Positions 9,301 to 21,332 of a stretch of 34,563 nt of DNA are shown piece by piece. Where the stretch lies: positions 142,650 through 177,212 of the forward strand of contig GG745371.1 in the NCBI GenBank assembly GCA_000151295.1. Reading direction: 5' to 3'. Origin of the DNA: Allomyces macrogynus ATCC 38327 (Eukaryota > Blastocladiomycota > Blastocladiomycetes > Blastocladiales > Blastocladiaceae). The notes under the pieces were generated by a model that was not told the DNA's origin, made no database searches, and worked only from the letters and a program-made list of their open reading frames with translations. The translations under genes were made by a program, and so were the position numbers. The number at the start of each line of letters is the position of its first letter. Within the stretch, counting starts at the first letter, position 1.

Positions 9301-12300
9301 GACCAGTTTGTGGAGCACCTCGACGCGCAGCTCGAGACCGTGCTCGGCAAGCGGCTCGCACACGCGATTGGCCAGTGGGCGCGCGTCTTTGAGCAGCACC
9401 ACGAGTGGGAGTCGGAGCTGCGCCGCAAGCGCAAGGTCATTCAGCGCACGGACTCGACGGCCGCGGGCCAGCCAGGTGCCGGCGCGGGCGCTGCCGGTGG
9501 TAACGACGATGCCGCCGCGGCTGCCGACGAAGCCGGTGCGGGCGCTGCGGGCGGCGCGGCCCCCGCCGAGGTCGTGCCGCACCTCGAGCCGCTCGTGCAC
9601 GAAGTGACGATTCGCAACCAGATCATGTACATTGACCCGCCGCTCGAGTACGCGCGCGCCGGGTGGTACCGGCAGCTGCAGGAGTGGCTCGCGATTGTGT
9701 GCAACCAGGCGCGCATTCAGGCGTCGCACTACCGCCTCTCGATGCACCAGTCGGAGCAGACTACCTACAACAAGTTGCTTGAGCGGCTGCCCGAGAACGT
9801 GCTGCGCAACGTCTATGCAATTGTCGAGCAGAAGATGCTGCAGGTCGAAGAGTACGTCGAGGTGTGGCTGCAGTACCAGTCGCTCTGGGATTTGGAGCCG
9901 TCGACCGTCTACGAGGCGCTCGGCGACGACTTGCAAAAGTGGCAGAGCATCTTGCTCGAGATCAAGAAGGCGCGTGCCACGTTTGATGTGTCCGACACGG
10001 CCAAGTCGTTTGGGCCCGTCGTCGTCGACTACGAGCAGGTGCAGTCAAAAGTGAACGCCAAGTACGACCAGTGGCAGCGCGAGATTTTGACCAAGTACGG
10101 CGCCAAGCTCATGCAGGCGATGCGCGACTTCCATGTCACCATTTCCAAGGCGCGCGCCGACCTCGAGCAGTTTTCCGTCGACTCGGCGGCCACGGGCGAC
10201 ACGGTCACGTTTATCATCTTCCTGCAGGACCTCAAGCGGCGTCTGGTCGCGTGGAGCACCGACGTCGAGTCGTTCCGCACGGGCCAAAAAGTGCTCGAGC
10301 GGCAGCGGTACTCGTTCCCGCAAGAGTGGATCTACATTGAGCAGATCGAGGGTGAGTGGTCGGCGTTCAACGAGATTTTGATTCGCAAGGACAACTCGAT
10401 CCAGGAACAGGTCTCGGGCCTGCAGCAAAAGGTGCAGACGCAGGACGGTGCCGTGCAGCAGCGGTGCACGCAGCTCATGGCCGAGTGGGAGCAGAACAAG
10501 CCCGTGCAGGGCGATCTCAAGGCCGATGCCGCGCTCAACGCGCTCAACGTCTACGAGACCAAGCTCACGCGGCTGCGCGACGAAGTCTCGCAGCTCGCCA
10601 AGGCCAAGGACGCGCTCGGGATCATGGACACGGGCCGTACGGGCCCGAACCTCGACGTCGCGCTCGAGGAACTCGTCGACCTCAAGGCCGTCTGGGCCGC
10701 GCTCTCGCACGTCTGGACGGAGCTCACGGAGCTGCGCGAGCTGCCGTGGGCCAATGTCTCGGCGCGCAAGGTTCGGTCGCAGCTCGACGCGCTCGTGGCG
10801 ACGACCAAGGAAATGCCGGCCAAGATGCGCCAGTACGCGGCCTACGAGTACGTTCAGGACACGCTCAAGAGCCTCGTCAAGATGAACGCGCTGCTGTCGG
10901 AACTCAAGTCCGAGGCGCTGCGCGACCGCCACTGGAAGCAGCTGCTCAAGCAGCTCAACGTGCAGCTGTTGCTCTCGGACCTGACGCTCGGCCACGTGTG
11001 GGCGCTCGACTTGAAGCGCAACGAGACGACGATTCGCGGCGTCATCACGGTCGCGCAGGGCGAAATGGCGCTCGAAGAGTACCTGCGCCAGGTCAAGGAG
11101 ACGTGGACCAACTACTCGCTCGAACTCGTCAACTACCAGAACAAGTGCCGGCTCGTCAAGGGGTGGGACGACCTGTTCTCGGTCTGCTCGGAGCACCTCA
11201 ACTCGCTGCAGGCCATGCGCATGTCGCCTTACTACCGCGTGTTCGAGGAAGAGGCCGGTGCGTGGGAGGACAAGCTCAACCGCGTGCAGCTGCTGTTCGA
11301 CGTGTGGATCGACGTGCAGCGGCAGTGGGTCTACCTCGAGGGCGTCTTTACGGGCTCGGTCGACATCAAGCACTTGCTGCCGGTCGAGACGTCGAGGTTC
11401 CAGAACATCAACACCGAGTTCATGGCCGTGATGAAGAAGGTCTACAAGTCGCCGTTTGTGCTCGACGTGCTCAACATCCAGAACATTCAAAAGTCGATGG
11501 AGCGGCTCGCCGATCTGCTGACCAAGATCCAAAAGGCGCTCGGCGAGTACCTCGAGCGCGAGCGGTCGGCGTTCCCGCGCTTCTACTTTGTCGGCGACGA
11601 GGACTTGCTCGAAATCATTGGTAACGCCAAGGACGTGGAGCGCATCCAAAAGCACCTCAAGAAGATGTTTGCCGGCATCAACTCGGTGACGACGGACGGG
11701 CCCGACGGCGAGATCACGGGCATTCGATCGCGCGAGGGCGAAGTGATTGCGTTCCGCACCCCCGTGCCCGTCAAGGACAAACGCATCAACGAGTGGCTCA
11801 CGGGCATCGAGCGCGAAATGAAGCAGTCGCTCGCGCTCATCTTGCAGGACTGCTACGCCGAGTACGTGCAAATGGTGACCGAGAACCAGGTCACGCTTGA
11901 CAATGTCACGGCGTGGATGGACAAGTACCCGGTCCAGCTGATTGTCGTCGCCTCGCAAGTCGCGTGGACGACGTCGGTCGAGGCGTGCCTGCAGCAGAAC
12001 CAGACGCCGGTGACGACGCTCTCGCAAGTCGAGCAGGTGCTGCAGTGCCTGGCCGACGCGGTCCTGTCGGACCTCGACCTCATGAAGCGCAAAAAGTGCG
12101 AGCATCTCATTACCGAGCTCGTGCACCAGCGCGATGTCGTGCGGTCGCTCATCAAGAACGTGATCACGCGCGCGACCGATTTCGACTGGCTCTACCACAT
12201 GCGTTTCTACCTGAACCTCGAGGTCGCCAACCCGCTGCACAGGCTCGAAGTGCGCATGGCCAATGCGCGGTTCCACTACGGCTACGAGTACCTCGGCATC

Positions 12301-15300
12301 CCCGACCGTCTCGTGCAGACGCCACTCACAGACCGCTGTTTCCTGACGCTCACGCAGGCACTCGAGGCACGTCTTGGTGGGTCGCCGTTTGGGCCCGCTG
12401 GTACGGGCAAGACCGAGTCGGTCAAGGCCCTGGGTGTCGCGCTCGGTCGCTTTGTGCTCGTCTTCTGCTGTGACGAGAACTTTGACTTCCAGGCCATGGG
12501 TCGCATTTTCGTGGGTCTGTGTATGGTCGGCGCGTGGGGTTGCTTTGACGAGTTCAACCGTCTCGAGGAGCGCATCCTGTCGGCTGTCTCGCAGCAAGTG
12601 CAGTCGATCCAGCTTGGTCTGCGCAAGGTGCGGTCGCAGCTCGACGCGCAAGCGATTGAGATTGAGCTGCTCGGCAAGCAAGTGCCGATCCACGCCGACA
12701 CGGGCATTTTCATCACCATGAACCCAGGCTACGCGGGCCGCAGTAACTTGCCCGACAACTTGAAGAAGCTGTTCCGGTCAGTGGCCATGACCAAACCCGA
12801 CCGCGAGCTGATTGCGCAGGTGATGCTCTACTCGCAAGGGTTCAAGTCAGCCGAAAAGCTGGCCTCCAAGGTCGTACCGCTCTTCAACCTGTGCTCGGAG
12901 CAGTTGTCGAACCAGTCGCACTACGATTTCGGTCTGCGTGCGCTGAAGTCGGTGCTGGTTTCGGCCGGTAACCTCAAGCGCATGCGCATCGGCAACGACG
13001 AAAAGGACTGGTCGGCGCCCGAAACGGAGCAAGAAATTCTGATCCAGTCGGTGTGCGAGACGGTCATGCCCAAGCTCGTCATTGACGATTTGCCGCTGCT
13101 CCGGTCGCTGCTCGCTGACGTGTTCCCGGGTATCGAGTACCGACCCGTCGACCTGCAAAAGCTCGAAGAGGCGATTCGCGCCGTCTGTAAGGAGCGGTTC
13201 CTCGACCCGACCGAGGCGTGGATGTCCAAGATTCTCCAGCTCTACCAGATCCAGCACATTCACCATGGGCTCATGATGGTCGGGCCGTCGGGCACGGGCA
13301 AGACGACCAACTGGAAGGTGTTGCTCGAGGCGTTGGCGCGCGTCGAAGGTGTCGAGGGCGTCGACTACGTCATTGACCCGAAGGCGATTCCGAAGGACAA
13401 CCTGTACGGCACGCTCGACTCGACGACGCGCGAGTGGACCGACGGTCTCTTCACGTCGATTCTGCGCAAGATCATTGACAATGTGCGCGGCGAGTCGAAC
13501 AAGCGGCACTGGATCATCTTTGATGGCGACGTTGACCCCGAATGGGTCGAAAACTTGAACTCAGTGCTCGACGACAACAAGCTGCTGACGCTACCCAACG
13601 GTGAGCGTCTGTCGCTGCCGTCGAACGTGCGCATCCTGTTTGAGGTCGACACGCTCAAGTACGCGACGCTCGCCACTGTGTCGCGCTGTGGTATGGTCTG
13701 GTACTCGGAGGAGGTCGTCACGCCCGAGATGATGTGCCACCACTACCTCAACACGCTCTCGGCGGTCGCGCTCGAGGTCGGTGAAGAGGCGCTGTCGCTG
13801 CCGCAGGAGGAGATTCTCAACTTGCAGCGGTCGGTCGTGTCGGTGCTGCAGCCGTTCCTCGACCACGACGGGTTCGTGCTCAAGGCTTTGAAGTGGGCTG
13901 AGACGGAGATTGAGCACATTATGGACTTCACGCCCATCCGCGCCATCAACACGCTCGTCTCGCTGCTCAACAAGGCCATTCGCAACGTGATCGAGTACGA
14001 CGCGCAGCACCCCGACTTCCCGCTGTCCGTGACGGCGATCGAGGCCTACATGACCAAGAAGCTGCTCACGTCGGTCGTGTGGTCCTTCTCGGGTGACGCC
14101 AAGCTCGAGGCGCGCCAGTTGCTTAGCGACTACGTGCGCGGCATCACGACGCTCGACTTGCCGTTCTCCGAGGGCAACGTGATCGACTTTGACGCGGGCC
14201 TGCCGCAGGGTGACTGGATCAACTGGACGTCGCGCGTGCCGCAAATCGAGATTGAGACGCACAACGTCTCGCAGGCCCGATGTGGTCGTGCCCACGGTCG
14301 ACACGGTCCGCACGAGCAGGTGCTCTACAGTTGGCTCTCGGAGCACAAGCCCGTGCTGCTGTGCGGTCCCCCCGGTTCCGGCAAGACCATGACGCTCTTC
14401 AGTGCGCTGCGCAAGCTGCCCGACATGGAAGTCGTGGGTCTCAACTTCTCGTCGGCGACGACGCCCGACCTGGTGCTCAAGACGCTCGAGCAGTACTGCG
14501 AGTACAAGAAGACGCCCGCGGGTCTGGTTCTGTGCCCACAGACGCTCGGCAAATGGCTCATTGTCTTCTGCGATGAAATCAACTTGCCGGCCACGGACGA
14601 CTATGGCACGCAAAAGGTCATTTCGTTCATCCGGCAAATGATCGAGTGCAACGGGTTCTGGCGCACGTCGGACCTGTCGTGGATCAAGCTCGAGCGCATC
14701 CAGTTTGTCGGCGCGTGCAACCCGCCGACCGACCCAGGCCGTGTCCCGCTGTCGCACCGGTTCCTGCGCCACGCGCCGCTCGTCATGGTCGACTACCCGG
14801 GCCGCATCTCGCTCGTCCAGATTTACTCGACCTTCTCGCGCGCGCTGCTCAAGGTCATCCCGTCGCTGCGCGGGTACGCTGACGCGCTCACCAACGCCAT
14901 GGTCGACTTTTACCTCGACTCGCAGCAACGGTTCACGCCCGACATTCAGGCCCACTACGTGTACTCGCCGCGTGAATTGACCCGGTGGGTGCGTGGTATT
15001 TACGAGGCTATTCACCCGCTCGACGAGCTGGGTCTCGACGGTCTGGTCCGCGTGTGGGCGCACGAGGCGCTGCGGCTCTTCCAGGACCGTCTCGTCACGG
15101 AGCAGGAGCGCGAGTGGACCGACAAGCACCTCGACGAAGTCGCGTTCCGCAACTTCCCGAACCTGTCCGAGGAGGCGCTGCGTCGCCCGATTCTCTTCTC
15201 CAACTGGCTCACCAAGCACTACATGCCCGTTGAGCGGGACGCGCTGCGCGATTTTGTCAAGGCCCGTCTGCGCGTGTTCTACGAAGAGGAGCTCGACGTG

Positions 15301-18300
15301 CCGCTCGTCTTGTTCAACCACGTGCTCGACCACGTGCTGCGCATCGACCGTGTGTTCCGCCAGATGCAGGGTCATCTCCTGCTGATTGGTGTGTCTGGGT
15401 CGGGGAAGACGACGCTGTCGCGGTTCGTGGCCTGGATGAACGGCTTCTCGGTTTTCCAAATCAAGGCGCACAACAAGTACACGGGCGAGGACTTTGACGA
15501 GGATCTGCGTCAAGTGCTACGCCGGTCCGGGTGCAAGGGCGAGCGCATTTGCTTCATCATGGACGAGAGCAACGTGCTCGACTCGGGTTTCCTCGAGCGC
15601 ATGAACACGCTGCTGGCCAATGCCGAGGTGCCCGGTCTGTTTGAGGGCGACGAGTACGCAGCGCTCATGAACCAGTGCAAGGAGGCGGCCGCCAAGGACG
15701 GTTTCCTGCTCGACTCGTCCGAGGAGCTCTACAAGTGGTTCACACGTCAGGTCATGAAGAACCTGCACGTCGTCTTCACGATGAACCCGCCCGAGAACGG
15801 GCTCGCGTCGCGTGCCGCCACGTCGCCCGCGCTCTTCAACCGCTGTGTGCTCGACTGGTTTGGCGATTGGAACGACGAGGCCTTCTACCAGGTCGGCAAG
15901 GAATTCACCGACGTGCTCGACCTCGACATCACCAACTACCGCGCGCCCGACACGATGCCGGTCGCCGTGCGCGACCTGCCACTGCCGCCGACCTACCGCG
16001 ACGCGGTGCTCAATGCATTTGTCCACGTCCACCAGTCAGTGCACGCCATCAACAACCGCTTGGCCAAGCGCCAGGGCAAGTACAACTACTGCACGCCGCG
16101 CCACTACCTCGACTTTATTCGCCACTACGTGCGTCTGTTCAACGAGAAGCGCGAGGAGCTCGAGGAGCAGCAGCGACACTTGAACGTGGGTCTCGACAAG
16201 CTCAACGACACGGTCAAGCAAGTCGAGGATCTGCGCGCGTCGCTCGCCGTCAAAAAGCATGAGCTCGAACTCAAGACCAAGCAGGCCAACGACAAGCTCG
16301 TGAAGATGGTAGCCGAACAGCAAGAGGCCGAGCGCAAAAAGGTCGAGTCGCAAAAGATGTCGCGCGACCTCGAGATCCAGAACAAAAAGATCGAGGAACG
16401 GCGCAAGATTGTCATGGCCGACCTGGCCCGCGCCGAGCCTGCTGTCGCCGAGGCGCAGCGCAGTGTCTCGGGCATCAAGAAGCAGCAGCTCACAGAAGTG
16501 CGCAGTATGGGTAACCCGCCCGAGGCCGTCAAGCTGGCCATGGAGTCAGTCTGCTCGCTGCTCGGCCACCAGATTGACTCGTGGAAGAACGTGCAGGCCA
16601 TCATTCGCAAGGACGATTTCATCGCGTCGATTGTCAACTACGACACGGACCGCATGACCAATGCGCTGCGCGAAAGGATGAAGCGCGACTACTTGTCGAA
16701 CGCGGCTTACAAGTTTGAGACGGTCAACCGCGCGTCGCGCGCTTGTGGTCCGCTCGTGCAGTGGGTCATTGCCCAGGTCTCGTACTCGGAAATTCTTGAG
16801 CGCGTGGGCCCGCTGCGCAACGAGGTGCAGGAGCTCGAGCAGTCGGCCGAGGTCACCAAGCAGGAGGCCGCGGCCACGGAGCAGCTGTTGCGTGAACTTG
16901 AGGCGTCGATTGCGCGGTACAAGGAAGAATACGCCGAGCTCATCTCGGAGACGCAAAGCCTCAAGGGCGAAATGGAGCGCGTCAAGTTCAAGGTCGACCG
17001 GTCCGTGTCGCTGATTGCGTCGCTGTCGAGCGAAAAGACGCGTTGGGAGAGCACGTCACAGACATTTGAGGTGCAAATGAGCACCTTGGTCGGTGACGTG
17101 CTACTCAGTGCCGCCTACCTCGCGTACGGTGGGTACTTTGACCAGCAGTACCGCAGCAACCTGTGGAACATTTGGCGCCAGCACCTCGAGCTCTCGGCGA
17201 TTCTGTTCAAGCCGGATCTCGCGCTCATCGAGAACCTGTGCACGGCCGACCAGCGTCTGCAGTGGCACGCCAACGCGCTGCCGACCGACGATCTGTGCAT
17301 TGAAAACGCCATCATGATCCAACGCCACAACCGGTACCCGCTCATCATCGACCCATCGGGCCAGGCCACGGCCTTCATCTCCAACGAGTTCAAGGACCGC
17401 AAGATCACGGTCACGTCGTTCCTCGACGACTCGTTCCTCAAGAACCTCGAGAGTGCGCTGCGTTTCGGCAACCCGATCCTGATCCAGGACGTCGAGTACC
17501 TCGACCCGATTCTCAACCCGGTCCTCAACCGCGAATTGCGCCGTACCGGTGGGCGTGTCCTCATTCGCCTCGGCAACCAGGACATTGATTTCTCGCCGTC
17601 GTTCACGCTCTTCTTGGCCACGCGCGACCCGAGCGTCAACTTCCCGCCCGACATTTGCTCACGCGTCACGTTTGTCAACTTCACGGTCACCAAAGGTTCG
17701 CTGCAGGCACAGTGCCTCAACAAGGTGCTCTCGCAGGAGCGCGCCGATGTGGAGAAGAAGCGCACGGATCTGCTCAAGCTGCAGGGCGAGTTCAACTTCC
17801 GGCTGCGCCAGCTCGAAAAGAGTCTGCTGCAGGCGCTCAACGAGTCCAAGGGCAACATTCTCGACGACGACAACGTCATTGCCACGCTCGAGGTGCTGAA
17901 GAAGGAGGCCGCAGAGGTGCAGCAAAAGGTGCTCGAGACGGATGAGGTCATGAAGGAGATCGACTCGGTCACGGGCATGTACACGCCGTTTGCCAATGCG
18001 TGCTCCAACATCTTCTTTGCCATGGAGCAGCTATCGCACGTGCACCACTTCTACCAGTTCTCGCTCGACTTCTTCAACGACGTCTTCCACCACGTGCTCG
18101 GCAGCCCGGAAATGAACGCGCTCAAGGACTACCAGCAGCGGCTCGACGTGCTCATCTTGCAGCTCTTCAAGGAGTCGTTCCGCCGTGTGAGCCGCGCGCT
18201 CGTGCACTCGGACCACCTCATGTTTGCGACGATTCTGGCGCAAATTTTCCTGAGTCTCGAGGCGCGTCACTTGGTCACCTCGGCCGAGTTTGAGTTCTTG

Positions 18301-20446
18301 GTCACGGGTGTCGCCATGCCGCTCAAGAGCAGCGACGTCTACTCGCCCGACGTGCAGACACGCATGGCCCAGGTCGCCAAGCTCGACGACTTCCGCACGA
18401 CGCTGCCCAACCACATGGCGCAGCACACGGACGAGTGGACGGCGTTCCTCAACTACGAGTCGCACGACGTGCCCGAGTGCTGGTCGGCGTCGCCGAGTCC
18501 GATTGTCAACCACATCAACCGCGCCGTCGTGGCCAAGGCCTTCCGTCCGGATTTGATCCGCACGACCATCGAGGAATTCATTCACGCGGCGTTCAACCGC
18601 CAGTTCCCGCTGCATCATGACGTCAAGCTGCGCGAGATTGTCGAAAACGAAGTGCACGCGTTGTCGCCCGTCGCTTTTTGCGCCCAGCCCGGGTACGATG
18701 CGAGTAACAAGGTCGACAATTTGGCCCAGGACGCGGGCATGTCGCTCCAGTCGGTCGCCATGGGTAGTTCGGAAGGTTACGGCCTCGCCGACAAGGCGAT
18801 TCAGAATGCGGTGCAGCGCGGCGGGTGGGTGTTGCTCAAGAACGTGCACCTCGCGCCGCAGTGGCTCAGCCAGCTCGAGAAACGGTTGCACTCGCTGCGG
18901 CCACACCCGTCGTTCCGTCTGTTCCTGACAACCGAGACCAACCCGTGCGTGCCCGTGAACCTGCTGCGGCAGTCGCGCATTTTCATGTTCGAGTCGCCGC
19001 CGGGTGTGCGCGCCAACCTGCTCGACTCGCTCAACTCGATCAAGTCGATGCCGGCACTCATCAAGGGTCCATCGGAGAAGGCGCGTCTCTACTTCTTGGT
19101 CAGCTGGCTGCACGCCGTCTTGCAGGAGCGTTTGCGGTACGTGCCGCTTGGGTGGAGTAAGACGTACGAGTTCAACGACGCCGACATGGAATGTGCGCTC
19201 TTCACACTCGACGAGTGGTGCGACAAGGCCGCAGGTGGGCGCAGCAACCTCTCGCCCGACAAGATCCCGTGGGCCGCGATCCAGACGCTCGTCAAGGAGT
19301 CGGTGTACGGCGGTAAAATCGACGTAGAGTTTGACCAGTACCTGCTCAACTCGTTTGTCGACCAGCTGCTAGTCCCGCAGGCCTACGAGATTGATTTCGA
19401 GATTGTTGAGGGCCAGCTCATGTCGCCCGAGGGTACGCGCATCGAGCATTTCATCGAGTGGGCACAGAAGTTGCCGGAGCGCGAGCCGCCGCGGTGGCTC
19501 GGCCTCCCGCCCAACGCCGAAAAAGTCATTCTCGCGCACCACGGCACCAAGCTGCTGTCGCAGATTCAAAAGATGCGTTCTCTCGAGGACGATTCCGAGG
19601 ACGAGACGGAGAGCTCGGCGGCCGCGCTCAAGGAGTCGGCGCTCAGCTCGACGCCCGCGTGGATGAAGGCGCTCGAGGCTTCGGTCGAGACGTGGGTCAA
19701 GTTGCTGCCGGCGCAGCTCGTGGAGTTTGCGCACCCGAACGTCAACGACCCCATGGCGCGCTTCTTCATGCGCGAGCACTCGATGGCGCGCAAGCTCTTG
19801 GCCAAGCTTAAGGTGGACCTGCAGCAGCTCAAGCAAGTGTGCGAGGGCACGATGAAGCAGACCAACCATCTACGGTCACTCATGAGCGCGCTCACCAAGG
19901 GCGTGATCCCCAAAGGGAGTGGCTCATGTACAAAGGTTGCCGCGCGCCGTTCCCAGGGTGCCGCGCGCGTTCCAGGTCAACCAGTGGTTCGAGGACTTCA
20001 CCAAGCGTCTCGCTCAGCTCAACCAACTCGCAGCGCTGTCGAGCTACGACGGTGTCCCGATTTGGCTCGGCGGGCTGTTCATGCCCGAGGCGTTCATCAC
20101 GGCGACGCGGCAGGCCTTTGCGCAGCGCAACGGGTGGTCGCTCGAGGAACTGCGCCTCGACCTCGACCTCACGGGCACCGCAACCGACGGGTTCCAGCTC
20201 ACGGGCCTGCGTCTCGACTCGGCCGAGTGGTACGACGGTGCGATTCGCTTGTCCAAGGCGATGAACAACACGCTTGGGCCGATTGTCCTGCGGTGGATGC
20301 GCGACGTGCCGCGCCCGAGCCCGGCCGTGACGCTGCCCGTCTACCTCAACGAGGACCGTCTCTCGCTGCTCTTCTCGATCGTGTTGCCCACGACCGAGTC
20401 GCCCCGCATGCTGCTGCAGACCGGTGGTGCATTGTTGACCATGTAG
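6359..20446 (+). CDS. DYN1: cytoplasmic dynein 1 heavy chain
   Basis: Motor subunit of cytoplasmic dynein, driving minus-end microtubule transport and nuclear positioning. Exons: 6359-6590, 6696-7484, 7562-20446. Intron 1 (105 nt) has a GCTGAC branch site; the intron 2 acceptor at 7561 is chosen because it yields EIVLVLDVLKHAKRFHATVSF as in the family. About 4,625 residues. The tail carries the conserved ELELSLLHLQQNVDIPEV segment. Walker A motifs occur in AAA1 (GPAGTGKTE, 12391, residue ~1951), AAA2 (GPSGTGKTT, 13282), AAA3 (GPPGSGKTM, 14365) and AAA4 (GVSGSGKTT, 15388). Walker B-like segments are CFDEFNRLEE, FCDEINLP and FIMDESNV. The antiparallel stalk and microtubule-binding domain span about 16150-17060 (residues ~3200-3510). 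AAA5, AAA6 and the C-terminal domain follow. Frame breaks occur at 14272/14310 (compensating) and at 19914 and 19935-19956, before the conserved end resumes as FQVNQWFEDFTKRL. Confidence 0.97.
9460..9573 (+). repeat. Ala/Gly-rich low-complexity insert in the dynein tail/linker region
   Basis: About 38 codons (residues ~974-1011) encode almost only Ala, Gly, Asp and Glu, built from GCC/GGC-type codons between conserved blocks ending KVIQRTD and resuming HLEPLVHEV. It keeps the frame and reads as a flexible, lineage-specific insertion. Confidence 0.8.
14272..14310 (+). other. short out-of-frame segment in dynein, just before AAA3
   Basis: In the open frame these codons give an Arg/His-rich stretch (QARCGRAHGRHGP). 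In the +1 frame the same bases read RPDVVVPTVDTVR, which is the conserved sequence at this place in cytoplasmic dyneins and joins directly to HEQVLYSWLSEHKP. So there is one extra base near 14272 and one missing base just after 14310 (VR-HEQ needs one more base). The two cancel, which is why the long frame stays open. Confidence 0.85.
19935..19975 (+). repeat. imperfect 19-22 bp tandem duplication with frame break near dynein 3' end
   Basis: Copy 1 (19935-19956) and copy 2 (19957-19975) are near-identical GC-rich units, GGTTGCCGCGCGCCGTTC.. and GGTGCCGCGCGCGTTC... Copy 2 reads correctly as VPRAFQ in the family's frame; copy 1 adds about 23 nt that is not in dyneins. A second break lies just upstream at 19912-19917, where IPK must shift frame to continue EWLMYK. 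Together they move the reading frame from that of 7562 to that ending at 20446. Confidence 0.75.
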
Positions 20447-20879
20447 GCGAGAGAGAGAGTGTGTGTGTGCTTTTCCTTGTTGTTATTGTTTGATGGCCAA
20501 GTTGCATTTTGGATGGAGAGGAAATGAAGCTTTGTTTTGGCCACTTCTTCGTCACCTCGTTGCTTTCGGCAATTTCCCCCATTCGCACGTGTTCAGTTCG
20601 CGCACATGGCCGCGTGCGAAAGACGAAGATGAGGACGAGCGGGATGACATGCCCCGGATTCAGGAGCCGTACCAAGTTCCAACCGATGCAAGTGAATCGG
20701 CAAGACGGACAGACGACAAGCGTTCATTGAGAACCAACGAATTAGAGCGGATTTTATCTACAGCACAAACGAGGACAACGACGGCTCCTGCGCTCACATT
20801 TACAAATTGGCCAAAATACACCCAAATCCGACACAACTTTTTACTGCCGCGCGCGACATAGTGAGACAGCTGGCACGAT
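20447..20879. other. convergent 3' region between dynein and the small minus-strand gene
   Basis: 433 bp between two stop codons facing each other. It begins with a GA then GT dinucleotide run (20449-20469), followed by T-rich sequence, which suits a dynein 3' UTR. No gene is seen. Confidence 0.5.
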
Positions 20880-21332
20880 TCAATCGTGGAAATACGGTCC
20901 ACGGAGCATCAGCGCCCATTCACGCCACCGCTTCTCCATGTTCTTGTCTCGTTTGGTTACTTTCTCCTCGGCTCGCTACATAACGTTTTCGAGTTAGGGT
21001 CTAGCCGCAAAGATGAATCGAAATGGGGCGCGACGGATTGCATACCTCGGAATGAGTATTGCTTGCCCAAATCGTGACCGCTCCAAATGCGATGACGCCC
21101 TCGAACAGCGCTAGCAGGGTCCGGGGGCGAGGTCAGACAGGGCCATCGATGAGCTCCAATCGTCATCAAAGGCAAACGTACTCATTAAGTGCGCGGCAGA
21201 GTCGGACCCGGCCGAGAAATTGCTCGTCCCATAGCGGCGGGCCAGCGTAGCACGGTGGATGGCGCTTGAACAGACAAGGCGAGCGCGGTTGGGCGAGCCA
21301 TTGAACAGGGCCGTGCGAGCGAGTTGGAGCAT
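20880..21332 (-). CDS. small mitochondrial single-pass membrane protein, three exons, unrecognised
   Basis: Exons on the minus strand: 21332-21182, 21110-21046, 20975-20880. Introns are 71 and 70 nt with donors GTACGT and GTATGC and acceptors CTAG and GTAG; splice phases are 1 and 0 and the joined frame is open to TGA at 20882-20880. The 103-residue product starts MLQLARTALFNGSPNRAR.. with Arg, Ser and Ala and almost no acidic residues until the end of the leader (..LARRY), a typical mitochondrial presequence. It has one membrane span (TLFEGVIAFGAVTIWA) and ends in a basic, amphipathic tail (EEKVTKRDKNMEKRW..) terminating MLRGPYFHD. This plan fits small accessory subunits of respiratory complexes, but I do not recognise the family. 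It is convergent with dynein. Three features support it together: both introns fit, the phases match, and the domain plan makes sense. Confidence 0.72.

Noticed and set aside
10045..12693. 882-codon minus-strand open frame inside dynein
   Set aside because: Sense-strand dynein is conserved over the whole span; the antisense product is Leu/Arg/Val/Asp/His-rich with no domain. The same holds for 13591-15513.
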